Positions 8,974 to 16,055 of a stretch of 51,669 nt of DNA are shown here, piece by piece (within the stretch, counting starts at the first letter, position 1; the number at the start of each line of letters is the position of its first letter). Origin of the DNA: Bacteroidetes bacterium UBA5697 (GTDB lineage Bacteria; Bacteroidota; Bacteroidia; B-17B0; Aurantibacillaceae); contig DIHL01000071.1 in NCBI GenBank assembly GCA_002420145.1, forward strand, positions 1 through 51,669, in the 5' to 3' direction. The notes below the pieces were generated by a model. That model made no database searches. It saw only the letters and a program-made list of their open reading frames with translations, and had not been told where the DNA came from. The translations under genes were made by a program, and so were the position numbers.

Positions 8974-9878
8974 TAAAAATAGCCCTCCCTTTTACGTTCT
9001 TCCATTGATGCTTCTGAGCGTTGGTCATCCGCCCGATTGCCTCGCTCTGTTTGTCTTGCAGCTGCAACTTCCATAATAATTTGTTCTAATGTAGAGGCAT
9101 CAGATTCGATGGCTCCTGTTATTGTTAAATCACCAATTGTTCGAAACCGTATTTGCATCGACTCTACTTTTTCGTTTTCACGTAAATTAATAAATTCAGA
9201 AAAAGCTAAAATAGAATCTCCTCTTTTCACACAATCTCTTTTATGACTAAAGTACAATGATGGCAATGGAATGTTTTCTTTTAAAATATATTGCCAAATA
9301 TCCATCTCTGTCCAATTACTAATAGGAAATACTCTAAAATGCTCCCCTTGTTGTTTTCTTCCATTAAAAATATTCCACAATTCAGGTCGTTGGTTTTTAG
9401 GGTCCCATTGTCCAAACTCATCACGATGAGAAAAGAAACGTTCTTTTGCTCTAGCTTTTTCTTCATCTCGCCTAGCACCACCCAAAGCTGCATCAAATTT
9501 ATTTAATTCAATAGCATCTAATAAGGTTACTATTTGTGCTCGGTTTCTACTTGCGTTTAAACCCTTTTCTTCGGTTACTTTCCCTTGATTAATACTATCC
9601 TGCACATAACCAACAATTAACTGAGCGCCTAATCGATCAACTAGTTCGTCACGATATTCTAATGTCTCTATAAAATTATGTCCTGTATCAATATGTACTA
9701 AAGGAAACGGGATTTTAGCTGGATAAAATGCTTTTGCTGCTAAATGTGTTACAACAATAGAATCTTTACCTCCCGAAAACAAGATACAAGGGTTTTGAAA
9801 TTGTGTAAAAGCCTCACGAATCACATAAATCGATTCTGCTTCTAGTTCCTCTAGGTGAGTTAAACGGTATTTACTCAT
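8973..9878 (-). CDS. cysD: Sulfate adenylyltransferase subunit 2
   Basis: 301 residues, the usual CysD length. The PP-loop motif of the ATP pyrophosphatase superfamily is CILFSGGKDSIV (about residues 31-42). Conserved CysD elements follow: PFPLVHIDTGHNFIETLEYRD, ALGGARRDEEKARAKERFFSHRDEFGQWD, and PISNWTEMDIWQYI. The C-terminus ends with the typical RSEASMEERKREGYF. It adenylates sulfate to APS in complex with CysN. It overlaps cysC by 8 bp and cysN by 1 bp, which indicates a tightly coupled operon. The family assignment is secure. Confidence 0.96.
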   Translation of the reverse strand: MSKYRLTHLEELEAESIYVIREAFTQFQNPCILFSGGKDSIVVTHLAAKAFYPAKIPFPLVHIDTGHNFIETLEYRDELVDRLGAQLIVGYVQDSINQGKVTEEKGLNASRNRAQIVTLLDAIELNKFDAALGGARRDEEKARAKERFFSHRDEFGQWDPKNQRPELWNIFNGRKQQGEHFRVFPISNWTEMDIWQYILKENIPLPSLYFSHKRDCVKRGDSILAFSEFINLRENEKVESMQIRFRTIGDLTITGAIESDASTLEQIIMEVAAARQTERGNRADDQRSEASMEERKREGYF

Positions 9879-10470
9879 TTAATTGTGGTTTAATTGCATT
9901 AAATATAATTTGTGAACACTCAGTAATTGTTTGATCTACCGTATTAACCGTAATATCAGGGTTTGAAGGTTTTTCGTAAGGACTATCAATTCCAGTAAAG
10001 TTTTTTATTTCTCCTGCTCTTGCTTTAGCATATAGCCCTTTTACATCTCTTTTTTCGCATCGCTCTAAAGAGCAATCAACAAAAACTTCTATAAAATTTT
10101 CTTTACCTATAATTTGCTTTGCCATCATCCTTTCTTCTTCAATAGGCGAAATAAAAGAAGTTAAAACTACAGTTCCAGAATCCACAAAAAGTTTTGCCAC
10201 CTCGGCAACTCTTCTTATATTTTCTTTTCTGTCTGATAAAGAAAAGCCTAAATCCTTATTTAAACCTAATCTTGTATTATCTCCATCTAAAACAAAAACT
10301 TTTATAGCATGCTCAAATAATAGTTTACTCACTTCATTTGCCAAAGAAGATTTACCAGAACCAGATAAACCTGTAAACCAAATTACCTTTGCCTTGTGTT
10401 TATAAGACTCATGAAACAATTCTCGAGTTAAATAAAAAGCTTGGTGATGTACATCTTGATTAACTGACAT
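9871..10470 (-). CDS. cysC: Adenylyl-sulfate (APS) kinase
   Basis: 199 residues from the ATG at 10470, which lies one base behind the upstream stop (TAATATG). A longer frame to 10503 exists but would overlap the DUF2061 gene. Walker A is GLSGSGKSS. The conserved DGDNTRLGLNKDLGFS segment binds APS, followed by RRVAEVAKLF, FISP and RDVKGLYAKARAGEIKNFTGIDSPYE, all diagnostic for CysC. It phosphorylates APS to PAPS, the donor used by the sulfotransferase encoded at 4681-5517. It is a stand-alone kinase rather than a CysN-CysC fusion. Confidence 0.95.
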   Translation of the reverse strand: MSVNQDVHHQAFYLTRELFHESYKHKAKVIWFTGLSGSGKSSLANEVSKLLFEHAIKVFVLDGDNTRLGLNKDLGFSLSDRKENIRRVAEVAKLFVDSGTVVLTSFISPIEEERMMAKQIIGKENFIEVFVDCSLERCEKRDVKGLYAKARAGEIKNFTGIDSPYEKPSNPDITVNTVDQTITECSQIIFNAIKPQLNE

Positions 10471-10471
10471 A

Positions 10472-10717
10472 TTAATTAACATCTTTACGTTTAGGTAAGC
10501 CAAAATTTATTTTAAACCAAACTCTTTCATGTAAAAAATAGAGTGCCATTTTAGTAACAACTTCCATACCTCCAATTTTCACTCCTGTTAAAGCGTTTCC
10601 AGTAATAATCCATCCTAATATCATAGTATCAATAGTTCCAATAATTCTCCAAGTAATAGTTTTTAAAACATGTCGTTTAAGTGAGGGGTCTTTAATAATA
10701 AATTTATCTATAAACAT
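10472..10717 (-). CDS. DUF2061 small membrane protein
   Basis: 81 residues. The sequence KRHVLKTITWRIIGTIDTMILGWIITGN, followed after a short gap by GGMEVVTKMALYFLHERVWFK, is the DUF2061 signature: a SWRxxGTxDT first membrane segment, a Glu-containing second segment, then YxxHExxW. Two membrane helices are expected. The function of the family is unknown, but it is often encoded next to cysC/cysD/cysN; whether it takes part in sulfate or PAPS handling is not established. Here it is the first gene of the apparent PAPS operon, ending one base before the cysC start. Confidence 0.85.
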   Translation of the reverse strand: MFIDKFIIKDPSLKRHVLKTITWRIIGTIDTMILGWIITGNALTGVKIGGMEVVTKMALYFLHERVWFKINFGLPKRKDVN

Positions 10718-10891
10718 ATATTAACTAATCTTTAACCTATTTTGAATTACTGTGGTTCTGATACTTATTTTAAACAATACTCTTATTTTAAAGAAACACT
10801 TTCGTTTTTTTATGGCTTCGCCACCTTAGTCACATATTGACTTAGTGGGGTTTTATTTTTATTCTCTAATCCTTCTGTTCTCGTACTTCGC

Positions 10892-10946
10892 TTCTCGACT
10901 TCGCTCGAAGTGACATGCTTAGTGTGATTCCCGAAGTCTATCGGGA
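10892..10946. repeat. Pair of short palindromic intergenic repeats
   Basis: Two small inverted repeats sit side by side in the 261-bp gap between the regulator gene and the DUF2061 gene. The first, 10892-10915, contains ACTTCG-CT-CGAAGT. A variant of it occurs at 18390-18414 in this window. The second, 10929-10946, is TCCCGA-AGTCTA-TCGGGA, a perfect 6-bp stem. Short elements of this look are commonly scattered between genes in Bacteroidota genomes (REP-like). The rest of the gap (10718-10891 and 10947-10978) shows no clear gene. Confidence 0.6.
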
Positions 10947-10978
10947 CGAACTAACAGGACTAACGAATCATGCTTTTA

Positions 10979-11509
10979 TTATTTACTCCATAACAAAAGC
11001 GGATTAATACCAGTTTCTGTTATTTGTTTTAAATCAAATTCTTCTTCTTCATAATGAAGGTAATGTATGGTTTTATGTATTTTCTTTTCTGCTTTTGCAA
11101 TTAATTCTTTTAAAAACACTTCGTTAATATCTCCTACTAAAACCAAATCAATCACATCACTATCTTTTCCTTTCGATAAATTTCCTACCAAATACACTTG
11201 TTTTAAATCGCCCATTCTTTGTAGCACATAATCTATCACATGATCTAAGCCTACTAACTTTAATACAATGCTATTGATATCCTTAAATAAAGGATGTTTA
11301 TCATTCACCTTAAATATTTTTTTATTGGATTGGCTAAATGATTCTAAAAATCCAGCCTTTTCAAAGCGATTTAATTCTAAACGAATAGAGTTAGTAGACT
11401 CGCCAAATTCTTCTTCCAAACCTCGTAAATAAGCTGTTGTACTACTGTTTAAAAAAAATTTAAGTAGCAGTTTAATACGTGTTTTAGAAGAAATAAGTGT
11501 TTCTATCAT
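10979..11509 (-). CDS. Winged-helix regulator with nucleotidyltransferase-like domain
   Basis: 176 residues. The N-terminal ~75 residues look like an ArsR/MarR-type winged helix (SSKTRIKLLLKFFLN, LRGLEEEFGESTNSIRLELNRFEKAGFL, then a wing with KKIFKVNDKHPLF). The C-terminal half resembles a small nucleotidyltransferase fold: VYLVGNLSKGKDSDVIDLVLVG is reminiscent of the GSxxxGxxxxxSDID signature, but the GS pair is GN and the DxD pair reads DVID, so catalysis is doubtful. Proteins of this layout are often found at the start of Bacteroidota glycan clusters and are annotated as transcriptional regulators. It may regulate the cys/sulfation operon downstream. A 42-bp palindrome covers its start codon. 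Confidence 0.7.
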   Translation of the reverse strand: MIETLISSKTRIKLLLKFFLNSSTTAYLRGLEEEFGESTNSIRLELNRFEKAGFLESFSQSNKKIFKVNDKHPLFKDINSIVLKLVGLDHVIDYVLQRMGDLKQVYLVGNLSKGKDSDVIDLVLVGDINEVFLKELIAKAEKKIHKTIHYLHYEEEEFDLKQITETGINPLLLWSK

Positions 11510-11542
11510 AATGAGTAATAAAACTACTCAATAATGATAGAA
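11501..11542. promoter_or_regulatory. 42-bp palindrome over the regulator start codon (candidate operator)
   Basis: The left arm TTCTATCATAATGAGTA (11501-11517) and right arm TACTCAATAATGATAGAA (11525-11542) are near-perfect reverse complements with a single-base slip, separated by 7 bp. The left arm contains the first three codons of the minus-strand winged-helix gene. A dimeric regulator commonly binds such a site, so autoregulation is the simplest reading. In RNA it could instead form a hairpin that hides the start codon. The palindrome is seen directly; the function is inferred. Confidence 0.55.
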
Positions 11543-11578
11543 TAACCAAATATTTTTCTGTTATAAAATCTCCTCCCA

Positions 11579-11664
11579 CCCTGACAGCCGTCAGATAAGT
11601 CTCCTGATAGAGATAGGTCCTCCCCCTGACCCCCTGATTGCGGTCAGGCAAGCCTCCTGAGGGG
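11579..11664. repeat. Two diverged copies of a REP-like hairpin repeat
   Basis: The copies start at 11579 (CCCTGACAGCCGTCAG...) and 11632 (CCCTGATTGCGGTCAG...). They align over about 32 bp with the consensus CCCTGAnnGCnGTCAGnnAAG followed by nCTCCTGA. Each can form a small hairpin (CTGAC-AGCC-GTCAG in the first; CCTGA-N6-TCAGG in the second). They are G/C-rich compared with the surrounding A/T-rich DNA. They look like short interspersed palindromic repeats of unknown role, lying in the 329-bp gap between the epimerase and the regulator. Confidence 0.5.
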
Positions 11665-11680
11665 AATTAGTATTAATTTG

Positions 11681-11828
11681 TTTTTAACCGCATAGATTCA
11701 TATTCGTTTATCTAGATTATTGGAGTTTGATACAGGCGAAACTTTGTTTCGGATAGAAGCTATGTTTATAACAAAGTTCTATCAATCTACTGCTAATTTA
11801 TTTTCTATATTTCTATGTGGTTATAAAA
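11681..11828. repeat. MITE-like element with terminal inverted repeats
   Basis: The outer arms TTTTTAACCGCATAGA (11681-11696) and TCTATGTGGTTATAAAAA (11812-11829) are inverted copies with one mismatch and a 2-bp insertion. Inside, AACTTTGTT (11740-11748) pairs perfectly with AACAAAGTT (11770-11778), with a further GATAG/CTAT pairing between. There is no coding frame. The ~148-bp size, terminal inverted repeats and internal hairpin fit a small non-autonomous mobile element, or a structured intergenic repeat. No clear target-site duplication was seen. Confidence 0.4.
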
Positions 11829-11838
11829 ATAGGTGATA

Positions 11839-12834
11839 TTAGCTTAAATGCTGCTTGTACCAATCAATGGTTAATTTTAATCCGGTTTCTAAATCAATCA
11901 ATGGTTCATAGCCTAACAATTGTTTAGATTTACTGATGTTAGCTAAACTATTTTTAATATCTCCTTTTCTTTCGGGTTTATATTCGGGTACTACAGAGCT
12001 TTGTAAATTAGTTTTTATTAAATCAAACAGTTGATTTAAACTGGTAGATGCTCCATAAGCAACATTATACACTTGGTTAACAGCTTGAGGATTATTGGTG
12101 GAAAATGCTAAAACATTGGCATAAACCACATTATTGATAAAGGTAAAATCACGACTTGTTGAACCGTCTCCAAAAATAGAAGGAACAGTACCTTTTAAAA
12201 GATTTGAAATAAATATAGGAATAACTGCCGCATAAGCTCCGTTAGGATTTTGTTTTGGACCAAACACATTAAAATACCTCAAGCCAATAATTTCCATTCC
12301 ATATGACTTTGAAAATACATCAGCATACAATTCATCCGTTTTTTTGGACACAGCATAGGGTGATAATAAATTACCTGTAATCTGTTCTTGCTTTTCGGTA
12401 CTTTTATCGTCGCCATAAACAGAAGATGAGGAAGCATAAATGACTCTTTTTACACCTTGATTTTTTGCTGCAAACAATACATTCACAAAGCCCGAAACAT
12501 TTGCCTGATTGGTTGCCATGGGATCCTGCATACTTCGAGATACTGAACCCAAAGCCGCATTATGAAATATCCCGTCAATATCTTTACAAGCCTCTAAACA
12601 AGTATTATAATCTGTGATGTCTGCTAAAATAAATTTATAGGCAGCATTTCCTTCATGCTCTCTTAGATTTTCTATATTCCCTGTAGATAAATTATCTATT
12701 ACACGTACCTGAAGTGCCCCATTTCGAATTAAATAAGTAACTATATGAGAACCTATAAATCCAGCGCCTCCAGTTACTAAAAACTGTTTGCCTTTAATGT
12801 TTTGCAAATGAGGAATATCTATTTGAGATGTCAT
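11839..12834 (-). CDS. NAD-dependent UDP-sugar epimerase (WbpP/TviC-like)
   Basis: 331 residues. The Rossmann motif is VTGGAGFIGSHIV (about 20-32). Catalytic Ser/Tyr/Lys lie in YASSSSVYGDD and SPYAVSKKTDELYA. The motifs GSVSRSMQDPMATNQANVSGF and GLRYFNVFGPKQNPNGAYAAVIP match the UDP-N-acetylglucosamine 4-epimerase group that includes WbpP and TviC, so UDP-GlcNAc/UDP-GalNAc (or their uronic acids) is the likely substrate; this is by motif similarity. The ATG overlaps the upstream UpxY stop as ATGA. A 329-bp repeat-rich gap follows downstream, so this may end the wzc-upxY-epimerase transcription unit. Confidence 0.85.
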   Translation of the reverse strand: MTSQIDIPHLQNIKGKQFLVTGGAGFIGSHIVTYLIRNGALQVRVIDNLSTGNIENLREHEGNAAYKFILADITDYNTCLEACKDIDGIFHNAALGSVSRSMQDPMATNQANVSGFVNVLFAAKNQGVKRVIYASSSSVYGDDKSTEKQEQITGNLLSPYAVSKKTDELYADVFSKSYGMEIIGLRYFNVFGPKQNPNGAYAAVIPIFISNLLKGTVPSIFGDGSTSRDFTFINNVVYANVLAFSTNNPQAVNQVYNVAYGASTSLNQLFDLIKTNLQSSVVPEYKPERKGDIKNSLANISKSKQLLGYEPLIDLETGLKLTIDWYKQHLS

Positions 12835-13337
12835 AAACTTAATAAGTTGCGTTTTTTTAAAATATGTGAAGGTAGTTTAACACTGATACTCTGGTGTAAA
12901 CTCTCTAATTGTATTTGAACATAATTGGTGTTTTGTAATTGTATAATAGTTCCCATTAAACCTTTTAAAGCACCTTGTGTAATTTCAACTTTATCTAATA
13001 ATTTATAATCAACCAAATCTTGCGTAACATCATAACCGCTTAGCTCAATCGATCTTAAAATGTCTATTTCCGTGTCTCTTATTTTTGCTTCAATACCATT
13101 AAATTTAATATAAGAGAAAACACCAGGACATTGTAACACTTTTTCTTTTTCTGACAAATTGATATTGACAAACACATACCCACTTAGCATGGGAAATTCG
13201 ACCCATTTTTTTCGATCACTCCACTGTTGGAGTTTTTTAACCATTGGAGCGTAAGCGTTGATTTGAAGATTATGTAATTTTTGAACCACTTTTTTTTCAT
13301 GCTTCACATTTACATATATGGCAAACCAATTTAGCAT
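12831..13337 (-). CDS. UpxY/NusG-family transcription antiterminator
   Basis: 168 residues. The N-terminal NGN domain begins WFAIYVNVKHEKKVVQKL and has YAPMVKKLQQWSDRKKWVEFPMLSGYVFV, the layout of NusG/RfaH/UpxY proteins. A KOW-like region follows (VEITQGALKGLMGTIIQL). In Bacteroides, UpxY proteins load on RNA polymerase in the leader of their own capsule operon and allow read-through. Here the gene is second, behind wzc, and not first. It could promote full-length transcription of the long minus-strand glycan locus. The family is clear; the exact target operon is inferred. Confidence 0.88.
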   Translation of the reverse strand: MLNWFAIYVNVKHEKKVVQKLHNLQINAYAPMVKKLQQWSDRKKWVEFPMLSGYVFVNINLSEKEKVLQCPGVFSYIKFNGIEAKIRDTEIDILRSIELSGYDVTQDLVDYKLLDKVEITQGALKGLMGTIIQLQNTNYVQIQLESLHQSISVKLPSHILKKRNLLSL

Positions 13338-13373
13338 TAAAACACGAGTTGTTTAATTGTTTAAAATGAAAAT

Positions 13374-15731
13374 TTAGGCGTTTTTCTTATAGCCATAACC
13401 GTAGCCATAACCGTAGCCGTAGCCATAGCCATACCTTGAATAATAATATTTACTTCGCTTACGTTTTACACCATTTAACACCAAATAAACATCTTTGATA
13501 GAATTGTCACTCACCATTTTCTCAAACATCTTCACAATTGATTTAGTGGCGAATTTAGTGTTTAAAACCACAAAATTAATATCAGCATACTGCATCAAAT
13601 AAGTAGCATCCGCTAACATTCCTGCTGGAGGTGTATCAATTAATACATAATCAAAATTGGCTTTGGCATATTCTATTAATTCTTTTAGTTTTTCGGATAA
13701 CACCAAATCAGAAGGGTTTGGAGAAATGGGACCTGATAATATAACATGTAGGTTTTTAACCACAGTCGGCCTTAAAATTTCATCAAGCGTATTATTCCCA
13801 ACCATAAAGGTACTAATACCAATATCAGCATTCATTTCTAAGGCTTTTTGAATTCGGGGTTTATGTAAATCTAACTCCAACATCACTACTTTTTTTCCGC
13901 TTTTTGCTAAAATGGCCCCTATATTAATAATTGTAAATGTTTTTCCTTCTCCAGGCCCATTTGAGGTTACTAAAATGGTTTTTTTATTGGAATTTAAAAT
14001 CACATATTGCAAATTGGTTCGAAGTGCTCTAAAAGCTTCTGATAGAAATGAATTTGGACTTTCTTCCACCACAAATCCCAAATTAGATATTCCTTTTTGA
14101 AAAGGTAAATCAGCAATGATAGGTAAGGAAGTAACTTCTTTTAATTCTTCGGCAGTTTGAATCGTAGTGAACATTAATACCCTCACAATAATAATGATTA
14201 AAGAAACAGCCAAACCAAATCCAATAAATGTGGAAATAATTTTTTTTCTATCGGGGCTAATTACTCCTTTATTTCTGGAACTATCAATCACCCTAATATC
14301 TGGCACGATAGAAGCTTTTGCAATTTTTGTTTTAGCTTTTTGTTGTAGCAAGAAATTATATAATCCTTCGTTAACTGCAACTTTACGAGAGATATTTAAG
14401 ACCTCTCTTTGTTTTTTTGGTATTTCTCTAATTTGAGAAACATAATTACCCATTTCATCGTTGGTATTACTAATTATTTTAAAAGTGGCATTTCTTGAGT
14501 TATTTAAATACACCAACATATTTTGTTTTTGCTTCTTAATTTTCTGACGAATCTCAATGATATTAGGATTAATCTCCTTAGAAGAACTTAACAAAAAACT
14601 TAATCTAATTTGATCAGCATATAACTCACTAATGGCAGATTTTAAAAAACCATCATCATCTACTATATAAACACTGGGCGGTAAAAACTGGGGATCCTTA
14701 TCCTCGATAATATACTTTTCTAAATCATTAATAGCACTAACTTTTAAATTTAATAATGATTTTTTACTATCAAAATTTGCTAATTTTTTAAAAAAATCTT
14801 CGCGTTCCCAATCTAAATCCAAGATAGCTTTCTCTTTTTTGTAATTTTGCATAGTATCTTCAATTTCTTTTAAAGAAGAACTAACATCATCCAATTGCTT
14901 ATCAATAAAATTAATAGTACGCTCGTTAATATCAAACTTAGAATTCACTGATTTATTAATGTAAACTCTAGACAGAGTATCCAAAATTAAAATAGCACGT
15001 TCAGGCAGGATATCATCCATTGTTAAAACTAAAACATTCGTGTAATCTGGATTTTCAACCTTTAAACTATTTTGATAAGTTCCAACTAACTTATCCATCT
15101 CATGTATTACAATTTGATAATCAAGTTTGGCTAACAAATCTGCTGAGTTCCTAACAAAACTGCTTTCTCTATTTACTATAATATTAAAGTCAACATCTAT
15201 TAAATCTTCATTAAATTTTCCTTGTTTTTTTTGCTCTATGCCATTACTTATATATTTTAATTCATAGTGATCAAAATCAATAATTTTAAAATTAACAGGT
15301 AATTCATATAAATTTGGATTTATATTATTAATTTTCAGATTAAAAGGAGTCCCTGTGAATTGTTCAGTAGTTCTTACTCTTCCCACTAGATAATAAGAGA
15401 CTTGTAATTGACTTTTTAACCTATTTATCGTTTCTTTCATTAAATCATAAGATTTAATGATTCTAATTTCATTTGAATTATCAATGTAAGATTTACCTGC
15501 TCCACCATAAAATTGATCTGTAATTAAGCTTTTTTCATAATACGTATCATTAGACTTTAGTAGTTCAACAGATGCCTGGTATACGTTTTCAATTTTATAA
15601 ACATAGAAATATCCTAAAAGGTAAAAAATTGGAATTATAAATAAAGGGATATACCAGTTTTTGGATATGACTCTCCAAATGATTTTGAAGTCATTTATCT
15701 GGATAGGTGAATTGTTCTTTTTTTGCTCCAC
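13374..15731 (-). CDS. wzc: Wzz/Wzc-type polysaccharide co-polymerase and tyrosine autokinase
   Basis: 785 residues from a GTG start. Membrane segments lie at about 26-46 and 498-518, with a periplasmic Wzz and coiled-coil region between. The cytoplasmic BY-kinase domain has Walker A GPGEGKT (592-598), Walker A' LELDLHKP (618-625) and Walker B YVLIDTPPAG (695-704). The C-terminal tail has 11 tyrosines: YYY at 762-764 and eight in a (YG)n run at 767-781. Tyr clusters are the autophosphorylation sites in this family; the strict YG alternation is unusual. The kinase controls length and export of capsule or exopolysaccharide. It heads the minus-strand locus and has a TATATTTG -7 element upstream. 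Confidence 0.93.
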   Translation of the reverse strand: MEQKKNNSPIQINDFKIIWRVISKNWYIPLFIIPIFYLLGYFYVYKIENVYQASVELLKSNDTYYEKSLITDQFYGGAGKSYIDNSNEIRIIKSYDLMKETINRLKSQLQVSYYLVGRVRTTEQFTGTPFNLKINNINPNLYELPVNFKIIDFDHYELKYISNGIEQKKQGKFNEDLIDVDFNIIVNRESSFVRNSADLLAKLDYQIVIHEMDKLVGTYQNSLKVENPDYTNVLVLTMDDILPERAILILDTLSRVYINKSVNSKFDINERTINFIDKQLDDVSSSLKEIEDTMQNYKKEKAILDLDWEREDFFKKLANFDSKKSLLNLKVSAINDLEKYIIEDKDPQFLPPSVYIVDDDGFLKSAISELYADQIRLSFLLSSSKEINPNIIEIRQKIKKQKQNMLVYLNNSRNATFKIISNTNDEMGNYVSQIREIPKKQREVLNISRKVAVNEGLYNFLLQQKAKTKIAKASIVPDIRVIDSSRNKGVISPDRKKIISTFIGFGLAVSLIIIIVRVLMFTTIQTAEELKEVTSLPIIADLPFQKGISNLGFVVEESPNSFLSEAFRALRTNLQYVILNSNKKTILVTSNGPGEGKTFTIINIGAILAKSGKKVVMLELDLHKPRIQKALEMNADIGISTFMVGNNTLDEILRPTVVKNLHVILSGPISPNPSDLVLSEKLKELIEYAKANFDYVLIDTPPAGMLADATYLMQYADINFVVLNTKFATKSIVKMFEKMVSDNSIKDVYLVLNGVKRKRSKYYYSRYGYGYGYGYGYGYGYKKNA

Positions 15732-15749
15732 AAACGTTTTTTAGTCACA

Positions 15750-15757
15750 CAAATATA
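15750..15757 (-). promoter_or_regulatory. Predicted -7 element of the wzc promoter
   Basis: On the minus strand this reads TATATTTG, an exact match to the Bacteroidota -7 consensus TAnnTTTG, 19 bp before the GTG start. No good TTTG -33 element is found at the expected distance. A short leader of about 12 nt is predicted. Confidence 0.4.
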
Positions 15758-15785
15758 ACAATTTGGTATGATTTTTAAATAACAA

Positions 15786-15816
15786 TTTGAGGTTCTAAGT
15801 ATTTTTCGTACATTTA
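15786..15816 (+). promoter_or_regulatory. Predicted promoter of the exosortase locus
   Basis: TTTG at 15786-15789 and TACATTTA at 15809-15816 are separated by 19 bp, the canonical Bacteroidota spacing for TTTG-N19-TAnnTTTG (last base A, not G). Transcription would start about 7 bp further, giving a short leader before the ATG at 15836. It is divergent from the wzc promoter. Confidence 0.55.
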
Positions 15817-15835
15817 CGTCTAGTTTATTTTTATT

Positions 15836-16051
15836 ATGAATTCAAAATTTTCACTAGTATTTATTTTTATTGTTGGTTTAACAACTTTCTGTGTTGCTGG
15901 TGCGCCACCTCCACCGCCAGGTTCAGATCCAGGCTGTTGGCCACCTCCTTGCATTCCTATTGATGGAGGAATATCTTTATTGATAGCTGCAGGTGCTATT
16001 TACGGAGGCAGAAAACTATACTCTAATCAAAAAGAAAAGAACTCATTATAA
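15836..16051 (+). CDS. Small Pro/Cys-rich secreted protein with PID-CTERM-like sorting tail (putative exosortase substrate)
   Basis: 71 residues. An N-terminal signal peptide (about 1-22) is followed by a short Pro-rich segment (APPPPPGS, then CWPPPC with Cys34 and Cys39). A three-part tail follows: the motif PIDGG (41-45), a hydrophobic stretch ISLLIAAGAIYGG (46-58), and a basic end RKLYSNQKEK. Motif, membrane span and basic cluster form the hallmark of exosortase/archaeosortase (PEP-CTERM-type) substrates, and a Pro-Ile-Asp version (PID-CTERM) is known in Bacteroidota. An exosortase gene follows directly. The mature exported part would be only about 20 residues. A canonical promoter lies just upstream and a strong terminator just downstream. 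Confidence 0.75.
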   Translation: MNSKFSLVFIFIVGLTTFCVAGAPPPPPGSDPGCWPPPCIPIDGGISLLIAAGAIYGGRKLYSNQKEKNSL

Positions 16052-16055
16052 CCTC

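Noticed and set aside
9281..9506. Frames on both strands inside cysD
   Set aside because: cysD is unambiguous over this stretch; the others lack motifs and starts with support.
10841..10860. Possible terminator before the regulator/DUF2061 gap (AGTCA/TGACT hairpin followed by TTTTATTTTT)
   Set aside because: The stem has mismatches beyond 5 bp and the T run lies on the plus strand, where no gene ends here.
13384..13442. Short tandem CCGTAGCCATAGCC-type repeat as a non-coding satellite
   Set aside because: It codes the Tyr-Gly tail of Wzc in frame with synonymous codon mixing.
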